Part shown: positions 32,884-45,800 of the stretch, piece by piece
How positions within the stretch are numbered: the first letter of the stretch is position 1
Layout: every line of letters starts with the position of its first letter
NCBI GenBank assembly: GCA_015501055.1
Contig: JADNYV010000030.1
Coordinates: 243,928-307,927, forward strand
Direction: 5' to 3'
DNA from: Mucidula mucida
Lineage: Eukaryota; Basidiomycota; Agaricomycetes; Agaricales; Physalacriaceae
Length of the DNA stretch: 64,000 nucleotides
Translations under genes and position numbers: made by a program
The notes under the pieces: model-generated
Databases searched by the model: none
What the model was told of the DNA's origin: nothing
The model's input: only the letters and a program-made list of their open reading frames with translations

Positions 32884-34145
32884 ATGGAATCCTTACTGCG
32901 ATGGGGCATCACCAACTCTGACCCAAATGGACCTCCTCCGCAACCCAGAAAGGACTTGGATCCAGCCATTATTGACATGATTCTGGGTAAATCGGACGCG
33001 GAACTGATGAAGGAGGATATGGCCATTGCAATGGATGTGAGCAAGTCCGAAGACGAACGGATAGGTGCCTTGGATAATTTAGAAATGGTGCGTACAACCC
33101 AGATTACTATACTGCAAATCTCACATCAAGGCAGTTGATAGAGCAAATCGATAACGCGAACAGTAGGTGTCTCATTATCAACGGTCAAGGTCATCTAATG
33201 TGTTAGTGAAGATTTGGAAAAGCTGAAGATGTGGCCCTCGTTACACTCGCTTCTCACATCGGAGGACGCTACGGATCCCATCATCATGCAAGCCCTTTGG
33301 GTAATTGGGACCGCGCTACAAAATAATCCTGCTGCTCAAGAATCTGTAAGTTGTTGCCATATGTCAAGAAACCATACTCTCATCCATTCAACAGTATCTC
33401 ACTCTTAATCCACTCTCCACCCTGACATCCTTCCTCGTCCCCTCTGCATCAACAGCGCAAATCCGTTCAAAGGCCCTGTATACCCTTTCCGGTCTTTTGA
33501 AGCACAACTCTCCTGCGGTGAAAGCCCTGGACGACGCAGAGACGGATGGTTGGTCCAAGCTTCGCGACGCCTTGCAAGGTATCCCTCTCTCTCACTCTAC
33601 ACGCGTCCATTTGACCTGTTTCCAGACCCGGAAATAAGTGTACGCCGAAAGGCAGCATTCCTACTCAATACGCTTCTCACACCTGCGGGCGGACCGTCAA
33701 CGAGTGACAGCGAGAACAATGTGCACGGCGGTCAGCAGCAGCCTGTGCATATGAACTCCCATGCCGCCAATCTTTTAGACCCGTCGCGCACCAGGACGTC
33801 AGCACTGGCCATCAAAGCTATAGCGGATCACAACATTTTGCCTGTCGTAGTCGATGGTTTGACCCAACCTTTACCGTACGGAGAAGACGGCGACGTCGAA
33901 GAGCCCGATGCAGATCTTGAGGAAAAGTTATTCAGGTATGGCTTATCTCCAAATTTGCTGAAGTTTCCTTCTGATTTGGTCGAAGCATCCTCAACACGTA
34001 CGCCGTCAGCTGTGGCTTACCTTTGGATGATACCCACAAAACGAGCTTGAAGTCATGGATAGACAAAGAGAAGTCAAGAGCGAGTGACCATCGATGGGGT
34101 TTGAGTGACACAGAATTCAAGAGCCTCGAGCAAAAGTTACAGTAA
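32884..34145 (+). CDS. FES1: FES1, Hsp70 nucleotide exchange factor
   Basis: Six exons (32884-33087, 33135-33166, 33207-33345, 33395-33578, 33626-33935, 33986-34145) encode 342 residues with all phases consistent. The N-terminus has the family signature DLDPAIIDMILGKSDAELMK, followed by armadillo-type repeats (ALDNLEM, LIEQIDNAN, IIMQALWVIGTALQNNP, RSKALYTLSGLLKHN). FES1 is a cytosolic protein that releases ADP from Hsp70 and helps degrade misfolded proteins. The protein is longer than the roughly 290-residue yeast form because of a polar insert (about residues 205-265) after LLNTLLTP. It converges on IKS1, with stops 111 bp apart. Confidence 0.9.
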
Positions 34146-34256
34146 ACCACCATAGATTGTCTGAAAACTGCTGTATCTGTAGTGTCTTGTATTGTTCTTA
34201 TCAGCACTTCGTTGTATTCGCTCAAATTGTACCGAGTACATAAGCATAAACAGTGT

Positions 34257-36786
34257 TCAAAGATCGCAACATCTTTCGTTTCTACACGCCACTTTGACGA
34301 TGAGAACATGTACGAGGCTAAGGACAACAGAAGAGCCCAGTTCATCGAACCAAGTGTCGACGATGGCTAACAGGACAACAACAACGAGCGTGATTGTCCC
34401 CAACATACCAGAAGGACAAATGGAAGATATGTTCATGATCTAGGCAAAAATTCAGCGCGTAGAAACTGCACGCAAACGCCTTACCTTGAAGACAAGTATA
34501 AATGACTTGAGACTCCTTGTTAATAAACCAGACCGCAACACCAGCAATGCTTTCGAAGGTTGCAAGCGAGTATCCGGTGCAGGCAGGAGCAGGCTCGTTT
34601 TTTCGTCGACTGTATCAAGTTGGGGCTCTTCTAACGTAGGCGAAGGTTCCTGCAAGGGAGCGTCAACCGGAACCATTGGAGTTGGGGCAGGCGTCCGCTC
34701 GACAGCAGGGTCTGCACTCGAAGGTCTCCGGATAATAGGCATTAACGACGTGGACATAGGTGTAGCCGACCTGCGGATCTGAGGAGGTACAGGGTCCAGC
34801 TATACTGTATTAGACAATGAAGTTCTAAACTATTTCATACGCACCCTGCCTTCACGAAGAGCAGACAGCACCCTCTCGCACGGTGGACGCGACGCAGGAG
34901 TGGGGTTTAGTAAGCTCTCCAGTAATATTAGGAAAGCGTGGGGCAGATTTCGCGCTTCGAACGACGCAGAAACGGTAGGCGTAGATTTGAACCCAGGATA
35001 TGATAACACCTCCGCTTCTAAGCGCGACATTTTATCGTCCTCGGCTAGACTGTTCACAGTACTTCCGCTGGCGTCCCCAGCAGCGGCGTAATGGTATGGT
35101 AGTTTGAAGAAGAGAAGCTTGTGAAGAATCATCCCCAGAGACCACATGTCGGATTTACTGTCGATTGTGCGTAAGGCACCGGTTTGTGGAGAAGGGAGAG
35201 ATTCTGGAGAGGAGTACTCGAGTCTAGAGAGAAGTAGTGAGCTGACATCTGTTGGACCGCGTAAGGAGATATACGTACGTTCCAGTGTTACCTGTTCGTA
35301 CGTTGGATGTATTGAGCATGTCCCGAGATGTCCCAAAATCAGAGAGCATAGCGCGGGGTCTAGAGATCAATCAGCGACAAACACAATGTTATAAGAATCA
35401 AACCGACATCAAACGACCTTCGTCCCATGTTAGAAGCACGTTGCCGGGTTTCAAGTCGAGATGAAGTATAGACTTAGCATGCTGTAATGATTTTCTTAGC
35501 AACCAAGGTAAGTCGATAGACAGATTAAGCACCAAGAAGGCCAGACCCTCCACGACGTCGCCGAATAGACTTTTGGCTTCTTCAGGACTCAACAGATGAA
35601 CCGCAGTCCAGGTTTGCCGGTATTTAGAGCTAGCGCCACCATCCATGCGTCGCCGTAAGCGCTCTTTCTCTTCAGGGGAGGCGCGCTGATACATCTTGTA
35701 GGCGCGGATTCGGGCAGAACGAGAAAGCAAGTCGGGATCGGTGTTGGCTCCAGGCGAAGATGGGCTGATATGCGCGTGCGTTTCACGACCTAGTCGAACG
35801 TCGATGAAGTCGTCTAGACTATATGAAAAGGGTAAGATTCGGAGTTGAGGGGAGGACCTCTGGGCTCACCTCCCACCTTCTGCCCACTGCATGAGGATGC
35901 TGTGATCGCAATGATTAATAAAAGACCATTAGACGAATGCAATGCTCAACTGGAGTGTTGGTACTTTGGGACCGAAGGAAGAGAACTGGGTCGTTTCTAA
36001 CCACGAATGACTGCCATCGGCTGAGTGAGAGATCAGTAATGAAAGACTTCTGCTCACTGATATGTGATGATATTGGGATGATGGAGACGCTCAAGTAAAC
36101 GGACCTGAAAGAAATATTGGAATATACCTCTGAGAGCACGAGCTTAAAGGCAAACCTCGCGCAAGATGTTCATTAAATATGAATGGGATTGGCCGACAGC
36201 TACTTTCTTTACAGCGAAATGGCCGAGGGGGTTGCCGTCCAGTACATGCTGTTTGCACTTCAATACAAGACTAAAAGCACAGAGAGTAATTTACCTGGCA
36301 GAGATATACGCTCCCGTTGGCACCCATTCCCAGCTTCTGCTCCTCAGTAAAGAAGGTCTTGAAGTAGCCATGTGCAAGAGAGTCGCGGGAGAAGGTACTC
36401 GGGCCGGCTTCGGCATTGTCGCCAGGCTCAATCGGTGACGGTGGCGTCGAAGGACGCGACCACGTATCGTTGGCAATGGCAAGGAGATGAAAGTAATTAG
36501 AGGCGCGAGAGTGGGATTGGGCGTAATCGTCATCAAAGTCATTATCATGAATCTCAGGTTCCGGGTGAAAAGCAGGAGGAACGGTCTGCTTGCAATACGG
36601 GCAGTGGCGTTCGTGCGGCTGAATGGATGAGGCCCGGATGGCAATGGCATGACTGGTCGGGTTGTAAAGGACGACCTGGTTGGAGGCGTGAAAGATTGGT
36701 TGCCAGGTCGTCAAGGCACCTACGCCGTCGTTGTCAGTGGCGGTAGCGGCGGGAGACGGCGGAGCAGCGTCGGCGTCGCTGAACAT
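34257..36786 (-). CDS. IKS1: IKS1-type protein kinase
   Basis: Eleven exons sum to 679 residues without a phase break (36786-36295, 36248-36156, 36104-36058, 36010-35951, 35899-35870, 35818-35533, 35481-35408, 35359-35279, 35223-34845, 34799-34485, 34439-34257). Kinase features appear in order: Gly loop LGMGANGSV, catalytic Lys in FAVKKVAVG, catalytic loop LHLDLKPGNVLL (HLD rather than HRD), DFG in MLSDFGTSRDM and SPE in place of APE. An N-terminal CPYC pair (HCPYCKQ) and two C-terminal hydrophobic helices suggest membrane attachment. A large insert separates the N-lobe from the catalytic loop. Yeast IKS1 is a poorly known kinase; substrate unknown. Starts 95 bp from midasin in divergent orientation. 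Confidence 0.88.
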
Positions 36787-36881
36787 GGTGGTACGTGCAG
36801 ACTTCGCGTTGATTGACGTATAGGGCACGTGGCCAATGCGATCAATTTTCAAATCGAGTATTTTCTTCCTCTCCCCCATCC
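36787..36881. promoter_or_regulatory. 95-bp divergent promoter, IKS1 / midasin
   Basis: The entire space between the two start codons. It must contain both core promoters and 5' UTRs unless these overlap the genes. No clear TATA box. Confidence 0.6.
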
Positions 36882-39800
36882 ATGGCGGTCGCTCATCCGC
36901 TGTACATTGATCTGCACCGTCAGACGCAGCTGTTCCTCGCAAAAGTACCTTCGCAGGCCCCCGTAATATCCAACGCCCAATCCACCTCAGACCTCCTTCA
37001 GGTTCTGTCCAACGCTCTATCAGACCCATCTCTCACCCTCATCATCGAAAATCTATATCGACCTATTTTGTTCGACCTTTGCGCGCGCTGGATAACATAT
37101 CCACTACTCACCGAGGATCAGCTCGTCGCCATCTGCCTGGTATTGGAAGTTCACGAGGAACTCTTTCCGTAAGAAATTCCCCGTTTTCGTCATATTCCCT
37201 TGACTCAAAATATCTTAGCGTAATATACAATCTGGTGGCAAGACCCACATTAAAAGACGGACCATTAGCTGGCTGTCCGGACCACCCATCCGACAGACGT
37301 CGCGTCAACAGACTCCTTCTCGCGTACTACCGCATCTTGCAAGCTGATAGAGAGCTTCCATCCCAGCTACTCTGGAAACTCACCCATCTTTCCACCATAA
37401 TATGGGATCCAGTATTCGACAATGGGTCCCGTCTTCTTGCCATCCGCTGTTATGCTTTACAAAGCGGTATGGGTGAAGCCGAGCGCGTCAAAATCGAGGA
37501 AGAGGTCCTTGGAGCGATATGCGACGCAGACTGCCCCGTCTTCTATGAAGACAAATTAGATGGTTCTGCTATAGATGTGGATGGTTGGCTTTTGCCTGTC
37601 ATAGAAGTTAGACGGATTCAACAGTTTCGCATCGAGCTGGCAACCTCTACTTCCACCTACTTCTCCGATGTAGCTTCCATAGTACCTTCAGATCTATGGT
37701 ATGTTCTTCTCTGTCTAGCTTACACGATGCTCAGCCATCCTATAGCTCGTTTGTGGCAGACATTGAAGGTGTCTTATTGCTGCGTTCTTCGGACGTCGCC
37801 AGTGAGCCCTCTCCGCTGATACGGACAACCGCAACACAACATAATCTCCGTGTCCTGGCGCATCACCTCTCATTGCGTGTCCCAATATTGTTGACATCCC
37901 CTCCGTCATCTGGAAAAGCTACACTTCTGACCCATCTTGCTCTCCAACTCTTCCCCCGAGTACGGAACCAAATTATTACTGTTCATCTGGCAGACACTTC
38001 CTTGGACCCGAGGTCGCTCATTGGTTCGTATGTATCGTCTACATCACAGGCAGGCACGTTCGAATGGAAGGAGGGCGTCTTGGTTAGAGCTATGAGGCAG
38101 GGAAAGTGGATCGTTTTCAAAGACATAGATCGGGGAAGCCCGGAGATCCTTGGGGTGTTGAAGCCTCTCGTTGAATCCTATGGCGCCACCAAGTGGATTG
38201 GCGGCTGCGCATGTCTTGACGTGTCTGGTCGAGGAAAAATTACAGCCCACCAGAGCTTTGCCATTTTTGCCACACGTTCTGTTCTACCCTCTCGTAACGG
38301 CGCCTTTGCATCTCCCCTCTTTCTGGGAGCACACAAGTTCTCTGAAGTTGTTGCTCTATCACCAACTTCGGACGACCTACATACAGTGATCAGTGCCAAA
38401 TTCCCGAGGTTAGGCAACTCACCGACTCGGGCATTGGTACAACTTTGGGAGGGAGTGAAAAGTCTCGGCTCGTCGTCTTCGATGCGGGATGTGGGCATAC
38501 GGGAGCTGGAGAAATTTTGCACCCGTGTCGATGCTCTGCTCCCGTCTTCCTTCCAATACGATGAGAGTATATCTGGCCTAGTGCCAACTCTACCTGTCAT
38601 ATTTCCGAATACGCACTTCCGCGAGCAGATGTTTCTTGAAGCTCGTGATGTGTTCTTCGGCGCTGCTGCTCTCACAATGGCAGCTCAGACATACATCGCC
38701 TCTGTTGTTGATTGCATCGCGGAACATCTGGGATTAGAATCTGACCGGAGTGAGTGGCTGCTGTCGAGATGGTCGCCCGACTTGAAAGTCGAGAAAGATA
38801 TCAATGATATCGTGATCGGTGTACGCTCCGGTAATACTCTGCTGCGCGCCTGTCCCTCAAAACCCGGAGTTTCGACTCCTTCGACGCGTCCATTCGCCAT
38901 GCACAAGCCTGCTGTTTTACTCCTCTCGCGCATAATTACGGCTGTATCTCTTGGAGAGCCAGTTTTACTCACTGGTGAAACGGGTACGGGGAAGACCAGT
39001 GTCGTGACGCACCTATCGGGCTTGCTGCGAAAGCCTCTTGTCTCTCTCAACTTGTCGCATCAGACAGAGTCTTCGGATCTTTTAGGCGGCTTCAAACCTG
39101 TGGACGCGCGTGTTCCGGCTTCGGCTTTGCAGCAGCGTTTCCTGGATTTGTTTGGGTCTACATTTAGTCGACGGAAGAACGAGAAGTTTGAGACTGAAGT
39201 CCGGAAAGCTGTTAGTGATGGAAAATGGAAACGGGCCGTGGGCTTGTGGAAGGAGAGTGCGAGACTGGCAAGGGACAGACTGCGAGCGAAAGCAGGAGAA
39301 CCTTCGTACGCTTTCTCTTTCATCTTCAGCAAATAACTAACCACAATTTAGGGTTGAAGCGTGAAAGACCGGGAAGCACAAACCCCTCGCAAGAGGCGTA
39401 AGGTGGAGATCGATTCTAACGCGTCCGAAAATAAATGGAACGCGTTTGAGCATGACGTTGGAGAGTTCGAAGTTCACCATGTCCTTGGAAAGAGCAAGTT
39501 TGCGTTTGACTTCGTTGAGGGACCTTTAGTCAAAGCTGTCAGAAACGGCGAATGGTCAGGTCGGCCTCGCAATGTATGGGTCCGTAACTAATGTTTCCAT
39601 CACCTAGGGTTCTCTTGGACGAGATTAATCTTGCAAGCTCGGAAACTTTGGAGTGCATATCCAGTCTCCTTCAGAGTCCGACATCATCCATCACCCTCAC
39701 CGAGCAAGGCTCCCTGGAACCCGTGCCACGCCATCCAGACTTCCGCCTGTTCGCGTGTATGAACCCTGCCACAGATGTAGGCAAAAAGGACCTTACACCT

Positions 39801-42800
39801 AACATTCGCTGCCGTTTTACTGAGATCGATGTTCCAGCCCCTGACACCGATCGGGACACGCTAGTCAGCATTGTGGCGCAATACATCGGGCCGGTTGCTG
39901 TGGGAGACAAAGCCGCCATCCTGAACGTTGCAGAGTTCTACGTCGCGGTGAAGCAGCTATCGGGATCCCGCACCATAGCGGATGGATCGAACCACCGGCC
40001 TCACTACAGTATGCGTACGCTCGCCCGGGCGTTAACATTTGCTGCGGATACCGCGAGCATGTTTGGTTTACGGCGTGCGTTATGGGAAGGATGTCTTATG
40101 GCCTTCACGATGGTTTTGGATAGCCAGAGTGCGGATGCCGTCACCGCTTTGGCTCAGAAGCATCTCCTGGCTGGTGTGCGCAACCCCCGTTCGCTACTTG
40201 CTAAGGAACCTCCTCCTCCTGCGTCGGAGGGCTTTGTCAAATTTGGGTCCTTTTACCTCGAGCAAGGCCCGCTGCCTGTAGACTCCGCCGATCACTACAT
40301 TCTCACTCCATCGGTGGAAGCCAAACTAGTCGATCTTGCGCGTATCATTCTAACCCGGCGTTTCCCGGTTCTCATTGAAGGTCCTACCTCGAGTGGTAAA
40401 ACCAGCTCCGTCGAGTACTTAGCGAAGAAGACGGGCCATCAGTTTGTTCGTATCAACAATCACGAACACACGGACATCCAGGAGTACCTTGGTTCTTATG
40501 TCGCGGATCCCATCACCGGAAAACTTGTTTTTCAAGATGGTCTACTCGTGCGTGCATTGCGTAACGGTGACTGGATCGTCTTGGACGAACTCAATCTTGC
40601 ACCCACTGATGTTCTTGAGGCGTTGAATCGTTTACTTGACGACAACAGGGAGCTCGTCATTCCCGAGACCCAAGAAGTCTTGAAGCCGCATCCCCACTTC
40701 ATGATCTTCGCCACGCAGAATCCACCTGGTTTGTACGCAGGACGGAAGATTTTGTCTCGCGCTTTCAGAAACCGTTTTCTCGAGGTTCATTTCGAGGATG
40801 TGCCGGAAGCAGAGCTGGAGACAATTCTTTGCGAGCGATGTGCCATCGCGCCGTCTTATGGCAAGAAGATTGTCACTGTGTTTCGAGAGCTTCAGAACCG
40901 ACGCCAGTCTGGACGGGTCTTTGAAAGCAAGTTTGGGTTCGCCACCCTCCGAGATCTCTTTCGATGGGCTGGTCGAGATGCCATGTCTTATCAGGAACTT
41001 GCGGACAATGGGTATATGCTGCTCGCTGAGCGTGCGCGCCGGTTGGACGACAAGATTGTGGTAAAGGAAGTGATCGAGAAAGTGATGGGAGTTCAGATCG
41101 ATGAGGCGGCTTTATACAGTCTCGAGAACCCGTCCAAGGACATGGAATCATTTTTAGGGTGCCCGCATCCCAAAGACAGTCTTGTCATTTGGACAAGCGC
41201 GATGCAACGATTGTTCATCCTTCTTGGCCGCGCCTTGCGATTCAAGGAACCTGTCTTGTTGGTTGGTGAAACTGGATGCGGCAAGACTTCCGTGTGTCAA
41301 GTGTTCGCGGCCGCGAACGGTCAGAATCTTCACACTCTCAATTGTCACCAAGGAACGGAGACGGCTGACCTGATAGGCGGTCTTCGGCCCATCCGCAATC
41401 GCTCCTCCCTTGAAGCCGATATATTCCGCGATGCTTCGACGTTCCTGCAGCAGATTGGACGACTACCTGAGCTTGTCTCGTTGGAATCTTTGGTTGCCGA
41501 ACTCAACAGCCTACGCCAGGCAGCCTCGCCATACTCCGAAGTTGAAAGTCTGTGTCGACGCATTGGGCGCCTCAATGCCATTTTCGAGTGGCATAACGGA
41601 CCTCTTGTCGAAGCCATGGAAGGTGGCGACCTTTTCCTTCTTGACGAGATATCACTAGCGGATGATTCAGTTCTCGAGCGATTGAACAGTGTGCTTGAAT
41701 CCTCCAGGACGATGGTCTTAGCCGAGAAGGGTGGTGACCATTCGAGCGACGCTACAATCATAGCCGCCGACGCATTCAAGCTTGTCGCTACCATGAATCC
41801 TGGCGGCGATTATGGCAAGAAGGAGTTGTCGCCTGCTCTTCGTAATCGCTTCACCGAGATATGGGTCCCATCTGTTGATAACCGAGTTGACCTTGAGCTC
41901 ATCGTAAGTCGTACTTGGCGGAGTGATGAGCTCAAGAGATACACTTCACCCATACTGGACTTCGTCGACTGGCTATGTGGCGTTGTAGGTGACCGCTCAC
42001 TCATGAATTTGAGGGATGTCCTCGTAAGTGGATTGGTTCACAATCTATTTTGACTCGTCTCATTCTTTTTTCTAGGCTTGGGTAGACTTCTTCAACCGTG
42101 TCTTTTCTAATGGTCAAAGTATTCCTGGGGATATCATCTTCGTATGTGTTCTAAATTTGCGTCGTACGTTCGTCTCTGACCTCACATTAGCATCATGGGG
42201 CTCATATGACATACATCGACGGTTTGGCATCGATGCCTCAACTGTCCGGTCATTCCAAGGACGCGATAGTACAACTGAAAGGCGACGCGGAGCGCACATT
42301 GCAGGACTTAGTTCCCATACCTGGCAACATTCATGCCCGGCATACTATCCTCGATCCTTCCACTTTTTTGCAACTCGGCTCCTTCGCGATCTTAAAAGGA
42401 CACTATGCATCACTTGGCGTCAGCTTCAATTTCAACGCTCCGACTACCCAAGACAATGCTACTCGAGTCATTCGTGCGTGCCAACTTCCTAAACCTCTCC
42501 TTCTCGAGGGTAGTCCAGGGGTGGGGAAGACCAGCCTTGTTACAGCTCTGGCCGCTGCTGCTGGCCATCTGCTTTGTCGCATAAATCTATCTGATCAGAC
42601 TGATCTTGCCGATCTTTTTGGTTCGGATCTTCCCGTCGAAGGCGGCAGTCCAGGAGAGTTTGCGTGGAAGAACGCCGAATTCCTGAATGCGCTTGTTGAG
42701 GGACACTGGGTCTTACTTGATGAGATGAACCTTGCACCTCAGGCCGTACTGGAAGGCCTCAATTCTGTTCTGGATCATCGTGGAACGGTTTTTATCCCAG

Positions 42801-45800
42801 AACTCGGTCGTTCGTTTACTCGACATCCCTCATTCCGTATCTTTGCGGCGCAAAATCCTCTCAACCAAGGCAGTGGTCGGAAAGGTCTTCCTAAGTCCTT
42901 TTTGAATCGTTTCACCAAGGTCTATGTCGATGAATTGACGGCGGCCGATCTGAATCTAGTCTGCCAACATCTCTTCCCTGATGTTGATGGCGAAATCTTG
43001 GAACGATTAGTCTCGTTCAACACTATCTTGAATGAAGAAGTCGCGACTAAACGTACGTTTGGGAGAGAAGGTAGTCCTTGGGAGTTCAACTTGCGGGACG
43101 TCATTCGATGGGGGACTTGCTTCTCCCTTTCTAAACCATTGGACCCAACAACATCGCTCCGTGCAGTTTATCTCCACCGGTTCAGAAATTTGGACGATCG
43201 ATCTCGAGCCCGCGCACTCTATGAAAACGTGTTTAACGCCTCCGCATCCTGCGTCATCGCGAACCCCATCCCCACTATTTCTTTCCAATCTCTGCCACAT
43301 TGGTCTTTTTTCTAGCCAGCGGCGTAATCTTTCGTCATTCTCTCGCACGGGTCGTATATTGAAGATGCAGCTTACTGCCTTGGAAGCTACGGGACTGTGT
43401 ATCAACCATTCGTGGCTTGCTATTCTCACTGGTGGTCGCAATTCAGGGAAGAGCGAAGTCATCAGGTTGATGGCCGACCTCACGGGCACCGAACTGCACG
43501 AGTTGTCTCTCAGCTCATCCACCGAAGCTACGGACATTCTAGGAAGCTTCGAGCAGGTTGATTTGGACGCCCGTCTTTTGGCCATCGTTAGCAATGTCTT
43601 GCGCATTGCAGACCTGCATCAGCGAACACTTGATGGGTGTCGTTCTAATCTGGAGGGACTGGCAGATCTACGAGAGATATTTGCCGCTCGTTCTTTCTCT
43701 TCTGATCATACACGCGTACTTCAGAACGTTTCGGATGTACTTGAAGAACTGGAAAGGTATCATGGGCCGGAAGCCGCCAGTATCCGGTTGGATATGCAGC
43801 GGCTCTCTGATGCTGGTCCCGCTCAATTCGAGTGGTTTGATGGCCCACTTGTTCGTGCTATGAAAGAGGGACATTGGCTTGTCCTTGACGGTGCTAACCT
43901 TTGCAATCCATCTGTTCTAGATCGACTCAACTCCGTCTGTGAAATGAATGGAACGCTGACTCTGAACGAGCGGGGCCATGTTGATGGCAATGTCGTGGTC
44001 GTGAAACCGCATCCTAACTTTAGGCTTTTCATGACTGTGGATCCTCAGTATGGAGAACTCTCAAGGGCGATGAGGAATCGTGGAATGGAAGTGGCCCTCA
44101 ATCCGGCTTTCGTCGCGGACGACTCTCAGATTGTATCCGACTTTCTACGGCTTCCTCCCCTCAAGGATGCGAATAGCTTGGTATTCGATGGCGTTCGCCG
44201 AGGTCTTTCAGTTCCTACTCCTTTCCTGGAGTCTCTTTCCCTCGTGTCCTCTGGATTCTCGCTCCGTCACGATTGTAGCCTTTCTTACTTGTTGGATCAG
44301 CTTCCTATTTTCCTAGGAAGACGGAAAGACACTCCATCATTGGACGCCCTTCTTCATGTTACTGGGCGTTATCTAGTACCAGCTTACGATGCTCAGCTCG
44401 TTCGTTTTCTCAAGCATCTTGCGATTTCGGACCTAGAACCTATATTGTCTTTCCTGAGAGCGTTTCCGGGACCTGGTGAAGGGGCGATCCATAACATGCG
44501 CTCTCGCCATTCTATGATACGGGAAGTTCCTTTAGCCTCCATTCTTGTTCAGGTCAGCTGATTTATTTTCCTGAGCATTCGCGTTAATTAATTGTTGTTT
44601 TGTATCATCTTTTGAATATATTGATTTAGCCTATGATGTTTTATGAGCACGGAGAAACATCTCGACAGGACGTAGAGGATGCGCAATCCATTGTTCTAAG
44701 AATCCTGGACCTCTCCGCAATGCTTACGTTTGACCAAAGCTGGGTCGTCGCGCCTCTCGATCTCTCTTCAGCACCAGACTGCATAGAACGACGCGTGACG
44801 ACATAGTCAGTCTCCACTCCAAGACAAGAGAGGCATCCATCGGTGTTATGAATGCTTTCCCAACCGAACATGACTCGAGCATTGTACGTGGTTCACTCGA
44901 CATGTAATTGTTTTCAAACCGTCTACAGGAAACATATGACTTAACCATGAGGGTGATGAGATACACGCATGAACTTCTAGCTGCTGTGTCGAAAACACAC
45001 TTTGATTATTCATCAGTATACGCCATCGTGAACTGGCTGCTGTTAGCCTTGACCGAGTGTCCATCGAACCTCCTTTCCGTATTCCACTCGTCAAAAAAGC
45101 TCTCTGACACCATTTCGTTATCGTCTGGGAAAGGTCTTTCCCAAATCTGGTCACAGTTCTTGCGCATGCCTAGCGGAAACACAACGGCCGAAGTGCTCGA
45201 TCTGAATTCTGTCATGCAAAGTGGAGACGTTTCGACAGGTACGATTTTCAGTTTGGAAAATACCTGATTGTTGACTTATGCGAAGCTGTTCGTCGTCGCG
45301 CATTCACCTCCATGGCTCTACGGCTGACCGGGAACTGCGAACTCGAAGTTATCGATAAGGTCATGCAAGAGATTCGAGAGGTAATGCCATTTCCTGATAA
45401 TAGTGCGTTAGTATCCTCACTTTGTTCCAGCAGATCGTTCCGCGACACGCAGAAGAGGAACATGTCTTGAAGAACGTTGATCGAATGATTCTTCTTGCAG
45501 AGATGGGAATACTGACCTCAACTCCGCGCAATGCTGTAAGCTAGAGTCTGAAGCTTCCTCCTCGTCCTCACTGTCGGCTTCTAGACTGCCCTCAAAACAT
45601 TCCTCGAAGTCATATGTGACCAGTCGGATTTCCCTGTACTACGTATGGTTCCTTATCAAGATCTTTTGTGGCGCTTGGAAGCAGGCGAAACTGCCGAAAA
45701 CAGTGAAGTTTGTCCTTGACGTTTGAAGCCTCGCGCTTATAAAGAATACAGTCCTCGTTCCGGTGGTCATGCGACAACAACTGCAGTGGATGAAGGATCT

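Noticed and set aside
37696..37745. 32-nt intron using gttctt at 37701 in midasin
   Set aside because: A 47-nt intron with donor gtatgt at 37699 and acceptor tatag at 37745 also keeps frame and is of normal size.
43306..43315. T TTT TTC heptamer followed by TAG in midasin, as a -1 programmed frameshift site
   Set aside because: A -1 shift enters a frame with no midasin homology; the conserved continuation lies in the +1 frame. An indel is simpler.
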